Assembly: GCF_022179185.1 (NCBI RefSeq)
Contig: NZ_BPQJ01000037.1
Coordinates: forward strand, 15,466-62,096
Reading direction: 5' to 3'
DNA from: Methylobacterium frigidaeris
GTDB taxonomy: Bacteria; Pseudomonadota; Alphaproteobacteria; Rhizobiales; Beijerinckiaceae
Length of the DNA stretch: 46,631 nucleotides
Shown here in pieces: positions 17,686-27,223 of this stretch. Under the pieces are notes generated by a model that searched no databases, was not told where the DNA came from, and was given only the letters and a program-made list of their open reading frames with translations. A program made the position numbers and the translations under genes. Numbering within the stretch: the stretch's first letter is position 1; every line of letters begins with the position of its first letter.

Positions 17686-18885
17686 ATGAGCCCCTCCCAC
17701 GGCCTCGGCTTCGAGCCCGACCTCTCCGATCCCTACCTCGCCAAGGCGGCGGCCTTGCGCGAGATCTTCGCCCGCGACGCGGCCGAGCGCGACAGGCAAG
17801 GCGGCCGGCCGACCGAGCAGATCCGCCTGCTCAAGGAGAGCGGCCTCCTCAAGCTCCTGATTCCGCGCGAGCATGGCGGCCACGGCGAGCCGTGGTCGAC
17901 GGCGCTCAGGATCGTGCGGGAATTCGCCAAGGTCGACGGGTCGCTCGGCCACCTCTACGGCTACCATTTCGGTTCGGTCCACGCCGCCCACCTCCTCGGC
18001 GATCCGGACCAAGCCGCCCGCCTCTACCGGCGCTCGGCCGAGGGCAACTGGTTCTGGGGCAACGCCCGCAACAGCTTCTCCAGGACCCTGTTCGGCCGCC
18101 GCACCGGCGAGTGGATCACCGTGAACGGCTTCAAGCCCTTCACCTCGGGCTCGCACGTCGCCGACGCCCTGATGATCGCCTGGCTCGACGAGGAATCCCA
18201 CGAGTGGGCCTTCGCGGCGGTGCCGGCCGACCGGCCGGGGATCATCGTCGAGAACGACTGGGACGCCATCGGCCAGCGCCAGACCGGCAGCGGCCGGGTG
18301 ACCTTCGCGGATCTCAAGGTCCATGCCGACGAGGTGCTGGACCACGGCTTCGACCGCGGCCGCCCCTACCGCACGCTCGGCGTGCTGCAGCAGCAGAGCG
18401 TGCTCCTCAACGTGTTCATCGGCAGCGCGCAGGGCGCGCTGCTCGCCGCCCGCGACTACACCGTGACGACCTCGCGGCCCTGGCTGCATTCCGGCGTCGA
18501 GCGGCACACCGACGACCCCTGGGTCCAGCGCACCTACGGCGACCTCGTCCTGCGCACGCAAGCCGCGACCCTGCTCGCCGACAAGGCTCTCCAGGCCATC
18601 GACGCCGCCTTCGTCCGCGGCCGCGACCTGACCGAGGCCGAGCGCGGCGAGGCCGCCGTCACGGTGGCGGCGGCCAACGCCCATGCGGGGGCGGTCGCCC
18701 TCGACGTCACCAGTACGGTGTTCGAGGTGATGGGCGCGCGGGCCTCGGCGGCCTCGTACGGCTTCGACCGGTTCTGGCGCAACGTGCGCACCCACACCCT
18801 GCACAACCCGGCCGAGTACAAGATCCGCAACGTCGGCACCTGGTTCCTGACCGGCGCCCACCCGCAACCGAGCAACTTCCAATGA
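17686..18885 (+). CDS. DszC/SfnB-like FMN-dependent monooxygenase with acyl-CoA dehydrogenase fold
   Basis: 399 residues of the acyl-CoA dehydrogenase fold in its monooxygenase branch (DszC, SfnB). Marks: an N-terminal helical domain with IRLLKESGLLKLLIPREHGGHG, then VDGSLGHLYGYHF, NGFKPFTSGSHVADALMIAW, a central beta region with QRQTGSGRVTFADLKV, and the C-terminal EVMGARASAASYGFDRFWRNVRTHTLHNP. DszC oxidises thiophene sulfur with FMNH2. The residues that mark a true acyl-CoA dehydrogenase catalytic base are not evident, and the organosulfur setting supports the monooxygenase reading. CAGGAG precedes the ATG. Confidence 0.85.
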   Translation: MSPSHGLGFEPDLSDPYLAKAAALREIFARDAAERDRQGGRPTEQIRLLKESGLLKLLIPREHGGHGEPWSTALRIVREFAKVDGSLGHLYGYHFGSVHAAHLLGDPDQAARLYRRSAEGNWFWGNARNSFSRTLFGRRTGEWITVNGFKPFTSGSHVADALMIAWLDEESHEWAFAAVPADRPGIIVENDWDAIGQRQTGSGRVTFADLKVHADEVLDHGFDRGRPYRTLGVLQQQSVLLNVFIGSAQGALLAARDYTVTTSRPWLHSGVERHTDDPWVQRTYGDLVLRTQAATLLADKALQAIDAAFVRGRDLTEAERGEAAVTVAAANAHAGAVALDVTSTVFEVMGARASAASYGFDRFWRNVRTHTLHNPAEYKIRNVGTWFLTGAHPQPSNFQ

Positions 18886-19055
18886 GCGGCCGCGCCACCG
18901 GGGGAGCGGACGGTTCTCCGAACGAGCGGGGTTGAACGAGGGCGGAGCCGGACTTCTCGGCCGAGCCCTGTACAGGGCCGAACGCGAGCCAGGACGGCGC
19001 GTCGCGGAGATTCTTCTCGGGCCACCACTTGACGGAGCCCACTCCTCTCCGCCGC

Positions 19056-19094
19056 ATCGTTCTTTAAAAAGAACAATTTCGTTGACTTAACGAA
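19056..19094 (+). promoter_or_regulatory. Palindromic operator and -35 box of groESL (site 3)
   Basis: A 20-bp palindrome at 19057-19076 has arms TCGTTCTT and AAGAACAA around TAAA. TTTCG follows, then TTGACT at 19082-19087. The operator, 5-nt spacer and TTGAC arrangement equals site 1 (7556-7586). A second inverted repeat, TTCGTT-GACTT-AACGAA (19078-19094), overlaps the -35 box. The CIRCE element that commonly controls groESL in alphaproteobacteria is not seen. The rest of 18886-19178 holds no gene. Confidence 0.7.
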
Positions 19095-19178
19095 CGCCTC
19101 CGGACACCCTTGGCTCATCGGATACGGCCCCGAACGCGGGTCCTTCCGGTCTCCATTCCCAACCAGGAGGTTCCACCG

Positions 19179-19469
19179 ATGGCCTTTCGGCCCCTGCATG
19201 ACCGCGTGCTGCTGCGCCGCCTCGACGGCGAGGCGACCACCAAGGGCGGCATCATCATCCCCGACACCGCCAAGGAGAAGCCGCAAGAGGGCGAGGTCGT
19301 CGCCGTCGGCCCCGGCACCCGTGACGATCACGGCACGCCGACGCCCCTCGACGTGAGGGCCGGCGACCGGGTGCTGTTCGGCAAGTGGTCCGGCACCGAG
19401 GTCAAGATCGACGGCGAGGATCTGCTGATTCTCAAGGAAGCCGACATCCTCGGCGTGATCGCGGCCTGA
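19179..19469 (+). CDS. groES: Co-chaperonin GroES
   Basis: 96 residues, the normal GroES length. MAFRPLHDRVLLRRLDGE opens the beta barrel, the mobile loop is ATTKGGIIIPDTAKEKPQ, and the end is DGEDLLILKEADILGVI. It caps the GroEL ring during ATP-driven folding in the cytoplasm. AGGAGG lies 6 nt before ATG 19179, so the longer open frame from 19110 is not the real start. It sits 30 bp before groEL. Being inside a sulfur island and under a locus-specific operator, it is likely an extra chaperonin copy and not the housekeeping one. Confidence 0.97.
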   Translation: MAFRPLHDRVLLRRLDGEATTKGGIIIPDTAKEKPQEGEVVAVGPGTRDDHGTPTPLDVRAGDRVLFGKWSGTEVKIDGEDLLILKEADILGVIAA

Positions 19470-19499
19470 CGAAGACGACGAGCGAGAAGGACGAACCCC

Positions 19500-21122
<1,623 letters not shown>

Positions 21123-21129
21123 CCTCCGC

Positions 21130-21154
21130 GCGCCTCGGGGCTCCCCCGGGGCGC
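21130..21154 (+). terminator. GC-rich stem-loop after groEL
   Basis: Arms GCGCCTCGGGG and CCCCGGGGCGC pair with one mismatch around CTC. There is no T-run, so it may attenuate transcription or protect the 3' end of groESL mRNA instead of fully terminating. A small gene begins 30 bp later. Confidence 0.5.
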
Positions 21155-21184
21155 AACCTCACTGCTCGTCGCCCGAGGACCGCC

Positions 21185-21310
21185 ATGCCGCAACTCCCCG
21201 ACCCCGCCGTCCCGTTCCACCCCTCCGAGCCGAGCCCCGGGCTGGTCGTCGTCGCGCTGTGCGTCACGCTGATCCTCGCCGCCTTCGCGTTCCTGCTGCG
21301 CGCAGCCTGA
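21185..21310 (+). CDS. Small single-pass membrane protein, 41 residues
   Basis: A short frame between groEL and the FAD gene encodes 41 residues: a polar proline-rich N-terminus (MPQLPDPAVPFHPSEPSPG) and one strong hydrophobic helix (LVVVALCVTLILAAFAFLL) ending in RAA. It stops 12 nt before the FAD gene start. No homologue is known to me. The tight spacing, the clean membrane segment and GAGGACC upstream of the ATG support a real gene, but this needs expression evidence. Confidence 0.5.
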   Translation: MPQLPDPAVPFHPSEPSPGLVVVALCVTLILAAFAFLLRAA

Positions 21311-21322
21311 CGATCTGCTCCG

Positions 21323-22708
21323 ATGAACCCTGTCATCGCGGTCGTCGGCGCCGGCTTCAGCGGCAGCATGGCGGCCCTTCACCTGCTGGCTGCCCTGCCC
21401 CGGTCCTGGTCGGTGCTGCTATGCGAGAAGGGCGGCAGCTTCGGGCGGGGACTCGCCTACGGTACCGACGCGCCCGCCCACCTGCTCAACCTGCGCGCCG
21501 CCAACATGAGCGCCTACCCGGACCGGCCGGAGCACTTCGCGGCCTGGCTCGGCGGGCTGCCGGAGGACGAGAGGTCGGGCGTCGCGGTGACGCCGGCCGG
21601 CACCTTCGCGCCGCGCGCCCTCTACGGCCGCTATCTGGCCGAGCTCTTGACCGAGGCCGTCGTCACGGCGGGTGCCCCCCGGCTCCACCTCGTCCACGAC
21701 ACGATCACCGACCTCGTCCCGATCGCCGGCGGCTACCGCCTGCGCACCGAGGGCGGGGCGGTCTATCCGGTCGCGGGCGCGGTGCTCGCCATGGGCAACC
21801 TCACCGGCCCCGGCGCGCCGCCGAGCGGCCATCGACTCGACCCGTGGCGGCCCGAGGATTTCGGCCGGCTGCACCCGGACCGCCCGGTGCTGGTCGTCGG
21901 CACCGGCCTCACCATGGTCGACGCGGTCGCCTCCCTGCGCGGCCGGGGCTTCGCCGGCCGGATCGTCGCCCTGTCGCGCCGTGGCCTGGTGCCGAGCGTC
22001 CACGCGCCGACGAAGCCGTGGCCGGTACCCGATCTCAAGGCCGCCGACCTCGCCTCCCTGACCCGGCTGACCCGGCGGATCCGCGCCGAGGTCGCGGCGG
22101 CGCAGCGGAGCGGGCGGGATTGGCGCGACGTGATCGACGCGCTTCGGCCGATCATCGGCTATCTCTGGCGCAGCCTGCCGGCCGCGGAGCGGGCGCGCTT
22201 CCTGCGCCACCTGCGGCCGTTCTGGGACGGTCACCGCCATCGCGCCGCCCCTCCGGCGGCGGCCGCCATCGCGGACGAGATCGCCGCGGGCCGCCTCGAC
22301 GTGCGGGCCGGGCGCATCCTCGCCATCGCGGACGAGCCCGGCGAGGCCGTGGTGACGATCCGGCCGCGGGGCGGGGCGGCCGACGAGATGCTGGCGGTGC
22401 AGGGCATCGTCGACGCCACCGGGATCGGGCGCATCGACGAGACCGGAGACCCGCTGCTGCGCCGCCTCGTCGTCCGCGGACTCGCGAGGCCCGACGCGTT
22501 CGGGCTCGGCCTCGCGGCGGGCAAAGACTACCGCCTGCACGCCGAGCGGTCGAACCGGCTCTGGACGCTGGGCCCGCTCCTGCGCGGCACGCTGTGGGAA
22601 TGCGTCGCGGTGCCGGACATCCGCAGCCAGGCCGCCGAGGTCGCGGCCCTCGTCGCCGCGGAGGTCGAGGGCCTGTCGGGCTCGCCTCGACGGGCCGCGT
22701 CCGTGTGA
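21323..22708 (+). CDS. FAD/NAD(P)-binding oxidoreductase
   Basis: 461 residues. N-terminal FAD-binding Rossmann motif VIAVVGAGFSGSMAALHLL, then GRGLAYGTDAPAHLLNLRAANMS, a second dinucleotide motif RPVLVVGTGLTMVDAVASLRGRG, and a C-terminal segment ending ECVAVPDIR. This is the family of uncharacterised FAD-NAD(P)-binding proteins often seen beside organosulfur and siderophore genes. Its reaction is not known; a flavin-dependent oxidation or a reductase role for the monooxygenases is conceivable. It follows groESL and the small membrane peptide in one direction. A shorter, diverged copy lies at 6498. Confidence 0.8.
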   Translation: MNPVIAVVGAGFSGSMAALHLLAALPRSWSVLLCEKGGSFGRGLAYGTDAPAHLLNLRAANMSAYPDRPEHFAAWLGGLPEDERSGVAVTPAGTFAPRALYGRYLAELLTEAVVTAGAPRLHLVHDTITDLVPIAGGYRLRTEGGAVYPVAGAVLAMGNLTGPGAPPSGHRLDPWRPEDFGRLHPDRPVLVVGTGLTMVDAVASLRGRGFAGRIVALSRRGLVPSVHAPTKPWPVPDLKAADLASLTRLTRRIRAEVAAAQRSGRDWRDVIDALRPIIGYLWRSLPAAERARFLRHLRPFWDGHRHRAAPPAAAAIADEIAAGRLDVRAGRILAIADEPGEAVVTIRPRGGAADEMLAVQGIVDATGIGRIDETGDPLLRRLVVRGLARPDAFGLGLAAGKDYRLHAERSNRLWTLGPLLRGTLWECVAVPDIRSQAAEVAALVAAEVEGLSGSPRRAASV

Positions 22709-22789
22709 CCGACCGCACGCGTCACACCTCAAGATAATCCTCGCCGATTTCGATCGAACGTGAGCACGGATCTTCTCCTGTCGGGCAAA

Positions 22790-22815
22790 AATAAAAAATA
22801 TCCGATCAATTGACC
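22790..22815 (+). promoter_or_regulatory. AT-rich promoter region of the rhodanese-YeeE unit
   Basis: AATAAAAAATATCC (22790-22803) is followed 6 nt later by TTGACC (22810-22815), a plausible -35 box about 110 bp before the rhodanese start. A near-identical word, AATAAAAAAAATATCC, occurs at 25162-25177 upstream of the next transporter operon. No clear -10 box is visible. Confidence 0.4.
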
Positions 22816-22923
22816 CTTCGGAAATACTCTGGAAATCATTCGAAATCCGAAGCCGCCAAGCATAGCGAGCGCGTCGGACAAGATCAGGTGCGGCGCTCCG
22901 GCGAGCCGGGAGGTCCTTGGGAA

Positions 22924-23943
22924 ATGACGACGATGCGCAAGACCACATGGCTCAAGACCACATCGCTCCGGCCGGCCCTGGCCGGGGCCGCCTTGGCCGG
23001 GGCCGCCCTGGCGGCCCTGCTCCTGCCGGCGGCTCCCGCCCTGGCGAATGCCGGCGCGGCCGCCGCGGCGGCGCCCATCCGCGACGGCGAGAAGAGCCCG
23101 CTGGTCTCGACCGAGTGGCTTGAGAAGAACATCGATTCGCCGAAGCTGCGCATCGTCGAGGTCAGCGTCGATCCGGGGGTCTACGAGCGCGGCCACATCC
23201 CGGGTGCCCACAACGTCGCCTGGCACACGGACCTCGTCGAGACGGTGAGCCGCGACATCGCCGGGCCCGAGAAATTCGCGGCGCTGGCCCGCCGCCTCGG
23301 AATCGACCGCGACACCACGGTGGTGCTCTACGGCGACAACAACAACTGGTTCGCCGCCTGGGGCGCCTGGGTCTTCGCGCAGTACGGCCTCGTCGATACC
23401 GTGAAGCTGCTCGACGGCGGCCGCAAGAAGTGGGAGGCCGAGAAGCGCCCGCTCGACACCCGCACACCGGAGGTGGCCGCCTCCAGGTTCCCGGTGACCC
23501 CGGCCTCCACCTCGTTGCGGGCCCGCTTCAGCGACGTGCTGGCGGTGGCGCGCAAGGAGCGCGACGAGAGGATCCTCGACATCCGCTCGCCCGACGAGTT
23601 CTCCGGCAAGATCATCGCCCCGTCCGGCGTGCCGGAGCTGGCGGTGCGCGCCGGTCACATCCCGGGCTCGGTCAACGTGCCGTGGGCGAAGGCCGTGAAT
23701 GCCGACGGCACCCTGAAACCCGTGGAGGAGCTGCGGAAGCTCTACGCCGAAGCCGGCATCGACGGGTCGAAGCCGGTCATCACCTCCTGCCGCATCGGCG
23801 AGCGCTCGAGCCATTCCTGGTTCGTGCTGAGCCGGGTGCTCGGCTATCCGGCCCGCAACTACGACGGCTCGTGGACCGAGTACGGCAACGCCGTCGGCGT
23901 GCCGGTCGTCAACCTCGCCGGCACGGTCTGGGGCGGCAAATGA
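22924..23943 (+). CDS. Periplasmic tandem-rhodanese sulfurtransferase
   Basis: 339 residues. After a signal peptide (about residues 15-42, rich in Ala/Leu with a repeated ALAGA unit) come two rhodanese domains. The first (RIVEVSVDPGVYERGHIPGAHNVAWHTDL, VVLYGDNNNWFAAW) has no active cysteine, having Gly-Asp-Asn where it would be. The second carries the catalytic loop CRIGERS. The domain order matches thiosulfate or mercaptopyruvate sulfurtransferases. It moves sulfane sulfur to an acceptor such as cyanide or a thiol, here in the periplasm. I chose ATG 22924 because the signal peptide starts there. Its stop overlaps the YeeE start (ATGA), so the two act together. Confidence 0.92.
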   Translation: MTTMRKTTWLKTTSLRPALAGAALAGAALAALLLPAAPALANAGAAAAAAPIRDGEKSPLVSTEWLEKNIDSPKLRIVEVSVDPGVYERGHIPGAHNVAWHTDLVETVSRDIAGPEKFAALARRLGIDRDTTVVLYGDNNNWFAAWGAWVFAQYGLVDTVKLLDGGRKKWEAEKRPLDTRTPEVAASRFPVTPASTSLRARFSDVLAVARKERDERILDIRSPDEFSGKIIAPSGVPELAVRAGHIPGSVNVPWAKAVNADGTLKPVEELRKLYAEAGIDGSKPVITSCRIGERSSHSWFVLSRVLGYPARNYDGSWTEYGNAVGVPVVNLAGTVWGGK

Positions 23944-25142
23944 CGTCGAGCGCGGCGGTCCCTGCGGTCGCCCCCGCCGGTGCGGGTCTCCGCGCCGGCC
24001 TCAGCCTGACGCTCGCCGTCCTGCTGGCGGCGAGCGCCTGGCACCTCTCGGGCGAGGCCGGCGGCAGCCGCCTCGCCCTCTCGCTGGTGTTCGGGGCGCT
24101 GTTCGGCTTCGTGCTGCAGCGCTCGCGGTTCTGCTTCCTGTGCGTCTGGCGCGACTTCCTCGACCACGGCGACCCGCGCGGGGTGCTCGGGATCCTGGCC
24201 GCCCTGGCGGCGGGGCTTTCGGGCTACACGGTGGTGTTCGGCGCCTGGCTGCCGGACCCCTCCGGGACGCGGTTGCCGCCCGGCGCCCATATCGGGCCGG
24301 TCGGGCCGGTCCTGGCGCTGGCCGGCCTCGCCTTCGGGGCCGGCATGGCGGTGTCGGGCTCGTGCCTCAGCGCCCATCTCTACCGCCTCGGCGAGGGCTC
24401 GCCGACGGCGCCGTTCGCGCTCACAGGCGCCGCCCTCGGCTTCGTCCTCGGCTTCCTCACCTGGAACCCGCTCTACCTCGCGGGCATCGCGGAGGCGCCG
24501 GTGACCTGGCTGCCGCGCCATCTCGGCTACGCGGGCAGCCTCGCGGCCGGGCTCGCGGTCCTGGGCGGACTCGCCCTGGGGCTGCTGCGACGGCCGCTCC
24601 CACCCCGTTCGGCACCGGTCACGGCCGACCCGCTGCGGGCGGTGTTCGTGGCACGCTGGCCGACCTGGCTCGGCGGTCTCGCCGTCGGGGCGATCGGAAC
24701 GCTCGCCTATCTGCGCCTCGGCCCCCTCGGGGTCACGGCGGAGATCGGTGGGCGCAGCCGGCAGGCCGCGGCCGGCCTCGGGCTGCTGCCGGAGCGGCTG
24801 GAAGGGCTCGACGGGTTTCGCGGCTGCGCGACGGCACTCCGTGACGGGCTCCTCACCCCGAACGGCCTGTTCGTCGGCGGGCTCGTGGTCGCGTCCTTCG
24901 CGGCGGCGCTGGCGGCGGGCCAGTTCCAGCCCGCCCGGCCCGGGCGAGGCCACGTCCTGCGCGGGCTCGCCGGCGGGATCCTGCTCGGCTGGGGCGCGAT
25001 GACCGGCCTCGGCTGCAGCATCGGCACGCTGCTCTCCGGCATCATGGCGGGCGCCCTGTCGGGCTGGGTGTTCGGGATCGCGATGCTCGTCGGCATCACC
25101 GTCACGCTCCGCCTCGGCCGCCGGTCCGGGCTCCTGGCCTGA
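23940..25142 (+). CDS. YeeE/YedE-family (TsuA-like) sulfur-compound transporter
   Basis: 400 residues with about nine or ten membrane helices. The family cysteine motifs are present: QRSRFCFLCVWRDF, SGSCLSAHLYRLGEGS and GLGCSIGTLLSG. In TsuA such cysteines pass thiosulfate through the membrane. The ATGA overlap with the rhodanese gene argues that the periplasmic sulfurtransferase hands over, or processes, the transported sulfur species. Thiosulfate is the best guess for substrate. A C-terminal extension is not seen. Confidence 0.9.
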   Translation: MTSSAAVPAVAPAGAGLRAGLSLTLAVLLAASAWHLSGEAGGSRLALSLVFGALFGFVLQRSRFCFLCVWRDFLDHGDPRGVLGILAALAAGLSGYTVVFGAWLPDPSGTRLPPGAHIGPVGPVLALAGLAFGAGMAVSGSCLSAHLYRLGEGSPTAPFALTGAALGFVLGFLTWNPLYLAGIAEAPVTWLPRHLGYAGSLAAGLAVLGGLALGLLRRPLPPRSAPVTADPLRAVFVARWPTWLGGLAVGAIGTLAYLRLGPLGVTAEIGGRSRQAAAGLGLLPERLEGLDGFRGCATALRDGLLTPNGLFVGGLVVASFAAALAAGQFQPARPGRGHVLRGLAGGILLGWGAMTGLGCSIGTLLSGIMAGALSGWVFGIAMLVGITVTLRLGRRSGLLA

Positions 25143-25161
25143 CGCTGCGTGCGCCACCGCG

Positions 25162-25273
25162 AATAAAAAAAATATCCTCGGAACGTCCGCGGCGCGAGCA
25201 AGTCCGATCTCCGCATCTTCGTCAAAGTAAAAGAACGTTCTGGTTGACGACGTTGCCGGAGAACGCCAGATAT
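25162..25273 (+). promoter_or_regulatory. Promoter region with operator half-site (site 4) before the SsuA-type operon
   Basis: Three elements are visible. AATAAAAAAAATATCC lies at 25162-25177, shared with 22790. A 20-nt site at 25219-25238 has a good right arm (AAGAACGT) and a poor left arm. TCTGG follows, then TTGACG (25244-25249), with AGATAT 18 nt on (25268-25273) as a -10 box. The site, 5-nt spacer and TTGAC geometry equals sites 1 and 3. Confidence 0.55.
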
Positions 25274-25319
25274 TCTGTGCCGGATCGATCGTATCCAGGC
25301 TCCCGACAGCGACGAGAGT

Positions 25320-26360
25320 ATGGTGATGATCAAGCAAAGCGCCCGGCTCCTGCGCCGTCAGGCCGCATTCCTGCTCGGAGGCCTGGCCCTGCTGGCGGCG
25401 CTGCCGGCCGGCCCGGCAACCGCGGCCGAGGGGCAACTGCGCATCGCCAAGCAGTTCGGCGTCGTCTACCTGCTCCTCAACGTCGCCGAGGACCAGAAGC
25501 TGATCGAGAAGCACGGCCGCGCGTCCGGGCTCGACATCAAGGTCGAGTACCTGCAACTCTCCGGCGGCTCGGCGGTCAACGACGCGCTGCTCTCGGGCAG
25601 CGTCGACATCGGCAGCGCCGGGGTAGGCCCGCTGTTCACGCTCTGGGACCGCACCCGCGGCCGCCAGAACGTCCGCGGCGTCGCCTCGCTCGGCAACTTC
25701 CCGTACTACCTCGTCAGCAACCGCCCCGAGGTGACGTCGATCGCCGACATTACCGACAAGGACCGCATCGCCCTGCCGGCGGTCGGCGTCTCGGTCCAGG
25801 CGCGCATCCTGCAATGGGCCTCGGCCAAGCTGTGGGGCGACAAGGACTTCGCCCGGCTCGACCGCAACAGCGTGGCGGTGCCCCACCCCGAGGCGGCGGC
25901 CGCGATCATCAAGGGCGGCACCGAGATCACCGCGCATTTCGGCAACCCGCCGTTCCAGGAACAGGAGCTCGCCGAGAACCCGAACGCCCGGGTCATCCTG
26001 AGCTCCTACGACGTCCAGGGCGGGCCGGCCTCCTCGACCGTGCTCTACGCGACCGAGAAATTCTACAAGGATAGCCCGAAGACCTACCAGGCCTTCGTCG
26101 ACGCCCTGGATGAAGCGGCGCGCTTCATCGCCGCCGATCCGGAGCGGGCGGCCGACATCTACCTCAAGGCCAATGGCAGCCGCATCGACCGCGCCCTGCT
26201 GCTCAAGGTGATCAAGAGCCCGGAGGTGACCTTCAAGGTCGAGCCGCAGAACACCCTGGGCTTGGGCCAGTTCATGCACCGGGTCGGCGCGATCAAGAAC
26301 GAGCCGAAGAGCCTGAACGACTACTTCTTCGTCAACCCGCGCGTCGCCGCGGGCAGCTGA
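25320..26360 (+). CDS. Sulfonate/nitrate/taurine-type ABC substrate-binding protein
   Basis: 346 residues. A signal peptide (about residues 13-36, ending ATAAEG) precedes the SsuA/TauA-type fold: LRIAKQFGVVYLLLNVAEDQKLIEKH, VEYLQLSGGSAVNDALLSGSVDIGSAGVGPLF and FPYYLVSNRPEVTSIADI. It binds an anionic substrate in the periplasm for the ATPase and permease that follow. ATG 25326 is an alternative start. This intact transporter contrasts with the broken one at 1960-4417. Ligand unknown; sulfonates are likely given the neighbours. Confidence 0.9.
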   Translation: MVMIKQSARLLRRQAAFLLGGLALLAALPAGPATAAEGQLRIAKQFGVVYLLLNVAEDQKLIEKHGRASGLDIKVEYLQLSGGSAVNDALLSGSVDIGSAGVGPLFTLWDRTRGRQNVRGVASLGNFPYYLVSNRPEVTSIADITDKDRIALPAVGVSVQARILQWASAKLWGDKDFARLDRNSVAVPHPEAAAAIIKGGTEITAHFGNPPFQEQELAENPNARVILSSYDVQGGPASSTVLYATEKFYKDSPKTYQAFVDALDEAARFIAADPERAADIYLKANGSRIDRALLLKVIKSPEVTFKVEPQNTLGLGQFMHRVGAIKNEPKSLNDYFFVNPRVAAGS

Positions 26361-26371
26361 GGGCGACCGGC

Positions 26372-27223
26372 ATGACGCTCGTGATCGCGCGCGACGCGCC
26401 CGCCTTGGCGCCCTCGCGGGCGCTCCCGGAGGCGCCGCGCGCCCTGCCCGATCCGCTCCTGCGTATCGCCGGCGTGTCGCTCGAGTATCGCACGCCGGGG
26501 CGCGTGGTGCGGGCGGCGCACCGGATCGACCTCGACGTCTACGAGGCCGACCGCTTCGTGCTGCTCGGGCCGTCGGGCTGCGGCAAGTCCACCCTGCTGA
26601 AGGCGGTGGCCGGCTTCATCGCCCCGGTCGAGGGCGAGATCACGCTCGCCGGCGTTCCGGTGCGCAAGCCCGGCCCCGACCGGATCGTGGTGTTCCAGGA
26701 ATTCGACCAGCTGCCGCCCTGGAAGACCGTGGTCGAGAACGTCGCCTTTCCCCTGCGCGCCGCCCGCGGGCTCGGCCGCCGCGAGGCGCTGGAGCGGGCG
26801 CGCGCCACGATCGACAAGGTCGGCCTCACCGCCTTCGCCGGCAGCTACCCGCACCAGCTCTCCGGCGGCATGAAGCAGCGCGTCGCCATCGCCCGGGCGC
26901 TGGCGATGCAGCCGAAGGTGCTGCTGATGGACGAGCCCTTCGCGGCGCTCGACGCGCTGACGCGGCGCAAGATGCAGGAGGAGCTGCTGGCGCTCTGGGA
27001 CGAGGCCCGCATGACCCTTCTGTTCGTCACCCACTCAATCGAGGAGGCGCTGGTGATCGGCAACCGGGTCGCGCTGCTCTCTCCTCATCCGGGTCGGGTC
27101 CGCGGCGAGTACAATTGCCATGAGTTCGACCTGTCGAGCCTCGGCAGCCGGACCTTCCAGGCCGCGGTGCAGCGCCTGCACGACCGGCTGTTCGAGCCCG
27201 CCCCCGAGGCTTTCGCGCGATGA
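26372..27223 (+). CDS. Sulfonate/nitrate/taurine-type ABC transporter ATPase
   Basis: 283 residues. Walker A GPSGCGKSTLLKAVAGF, Q-loop VVFQEFDQLPPWKTVVENVAF, signature LSGGMKQRVAIARAL, Walker B LLMDEPFAALDALTR and switch histidine THSIEEAL are all intact. The PPWKTV wording after the Q-loop is typical of SsuB/TauB/NrtD ATPases. It begins 11 bp after the binding-protein gene and overlaps the permease start (ATGA). Confidence 0.95.
   Translation: MTLVIARDAPALAPSRALPEAPRALPDPLLRIAGVSLEYRTPGRVVRAAHRIDLDVYEADRFVLLGPSGCGKSTLLKAVAGFIAPVEGEITLAGVPVRKPGPDRIVVFQEFDQLPPWKTVVENVAFPLRAARGLGRREALERARATIDKVGLTAFAGSYPHQLSGGMKQRVAIARALAMQPKVLLMDEPFAALDALTRRKMQEELLALWDEARMTLLFVTHSIEEALVIGNRVALLSPHPGRVRGEYNCHEFDLSSLGSRTFQAAVQRLHDRLFEPAPEAFAR

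Noticed and set aside
17686..18885. Ordinary fatty-acid acyl-CoA dehydrogenase
   Set aside because: The motifs and neighbours fit the DszC/SfnB monooxygenase branch, and no beta-oxidation genes are nearby.
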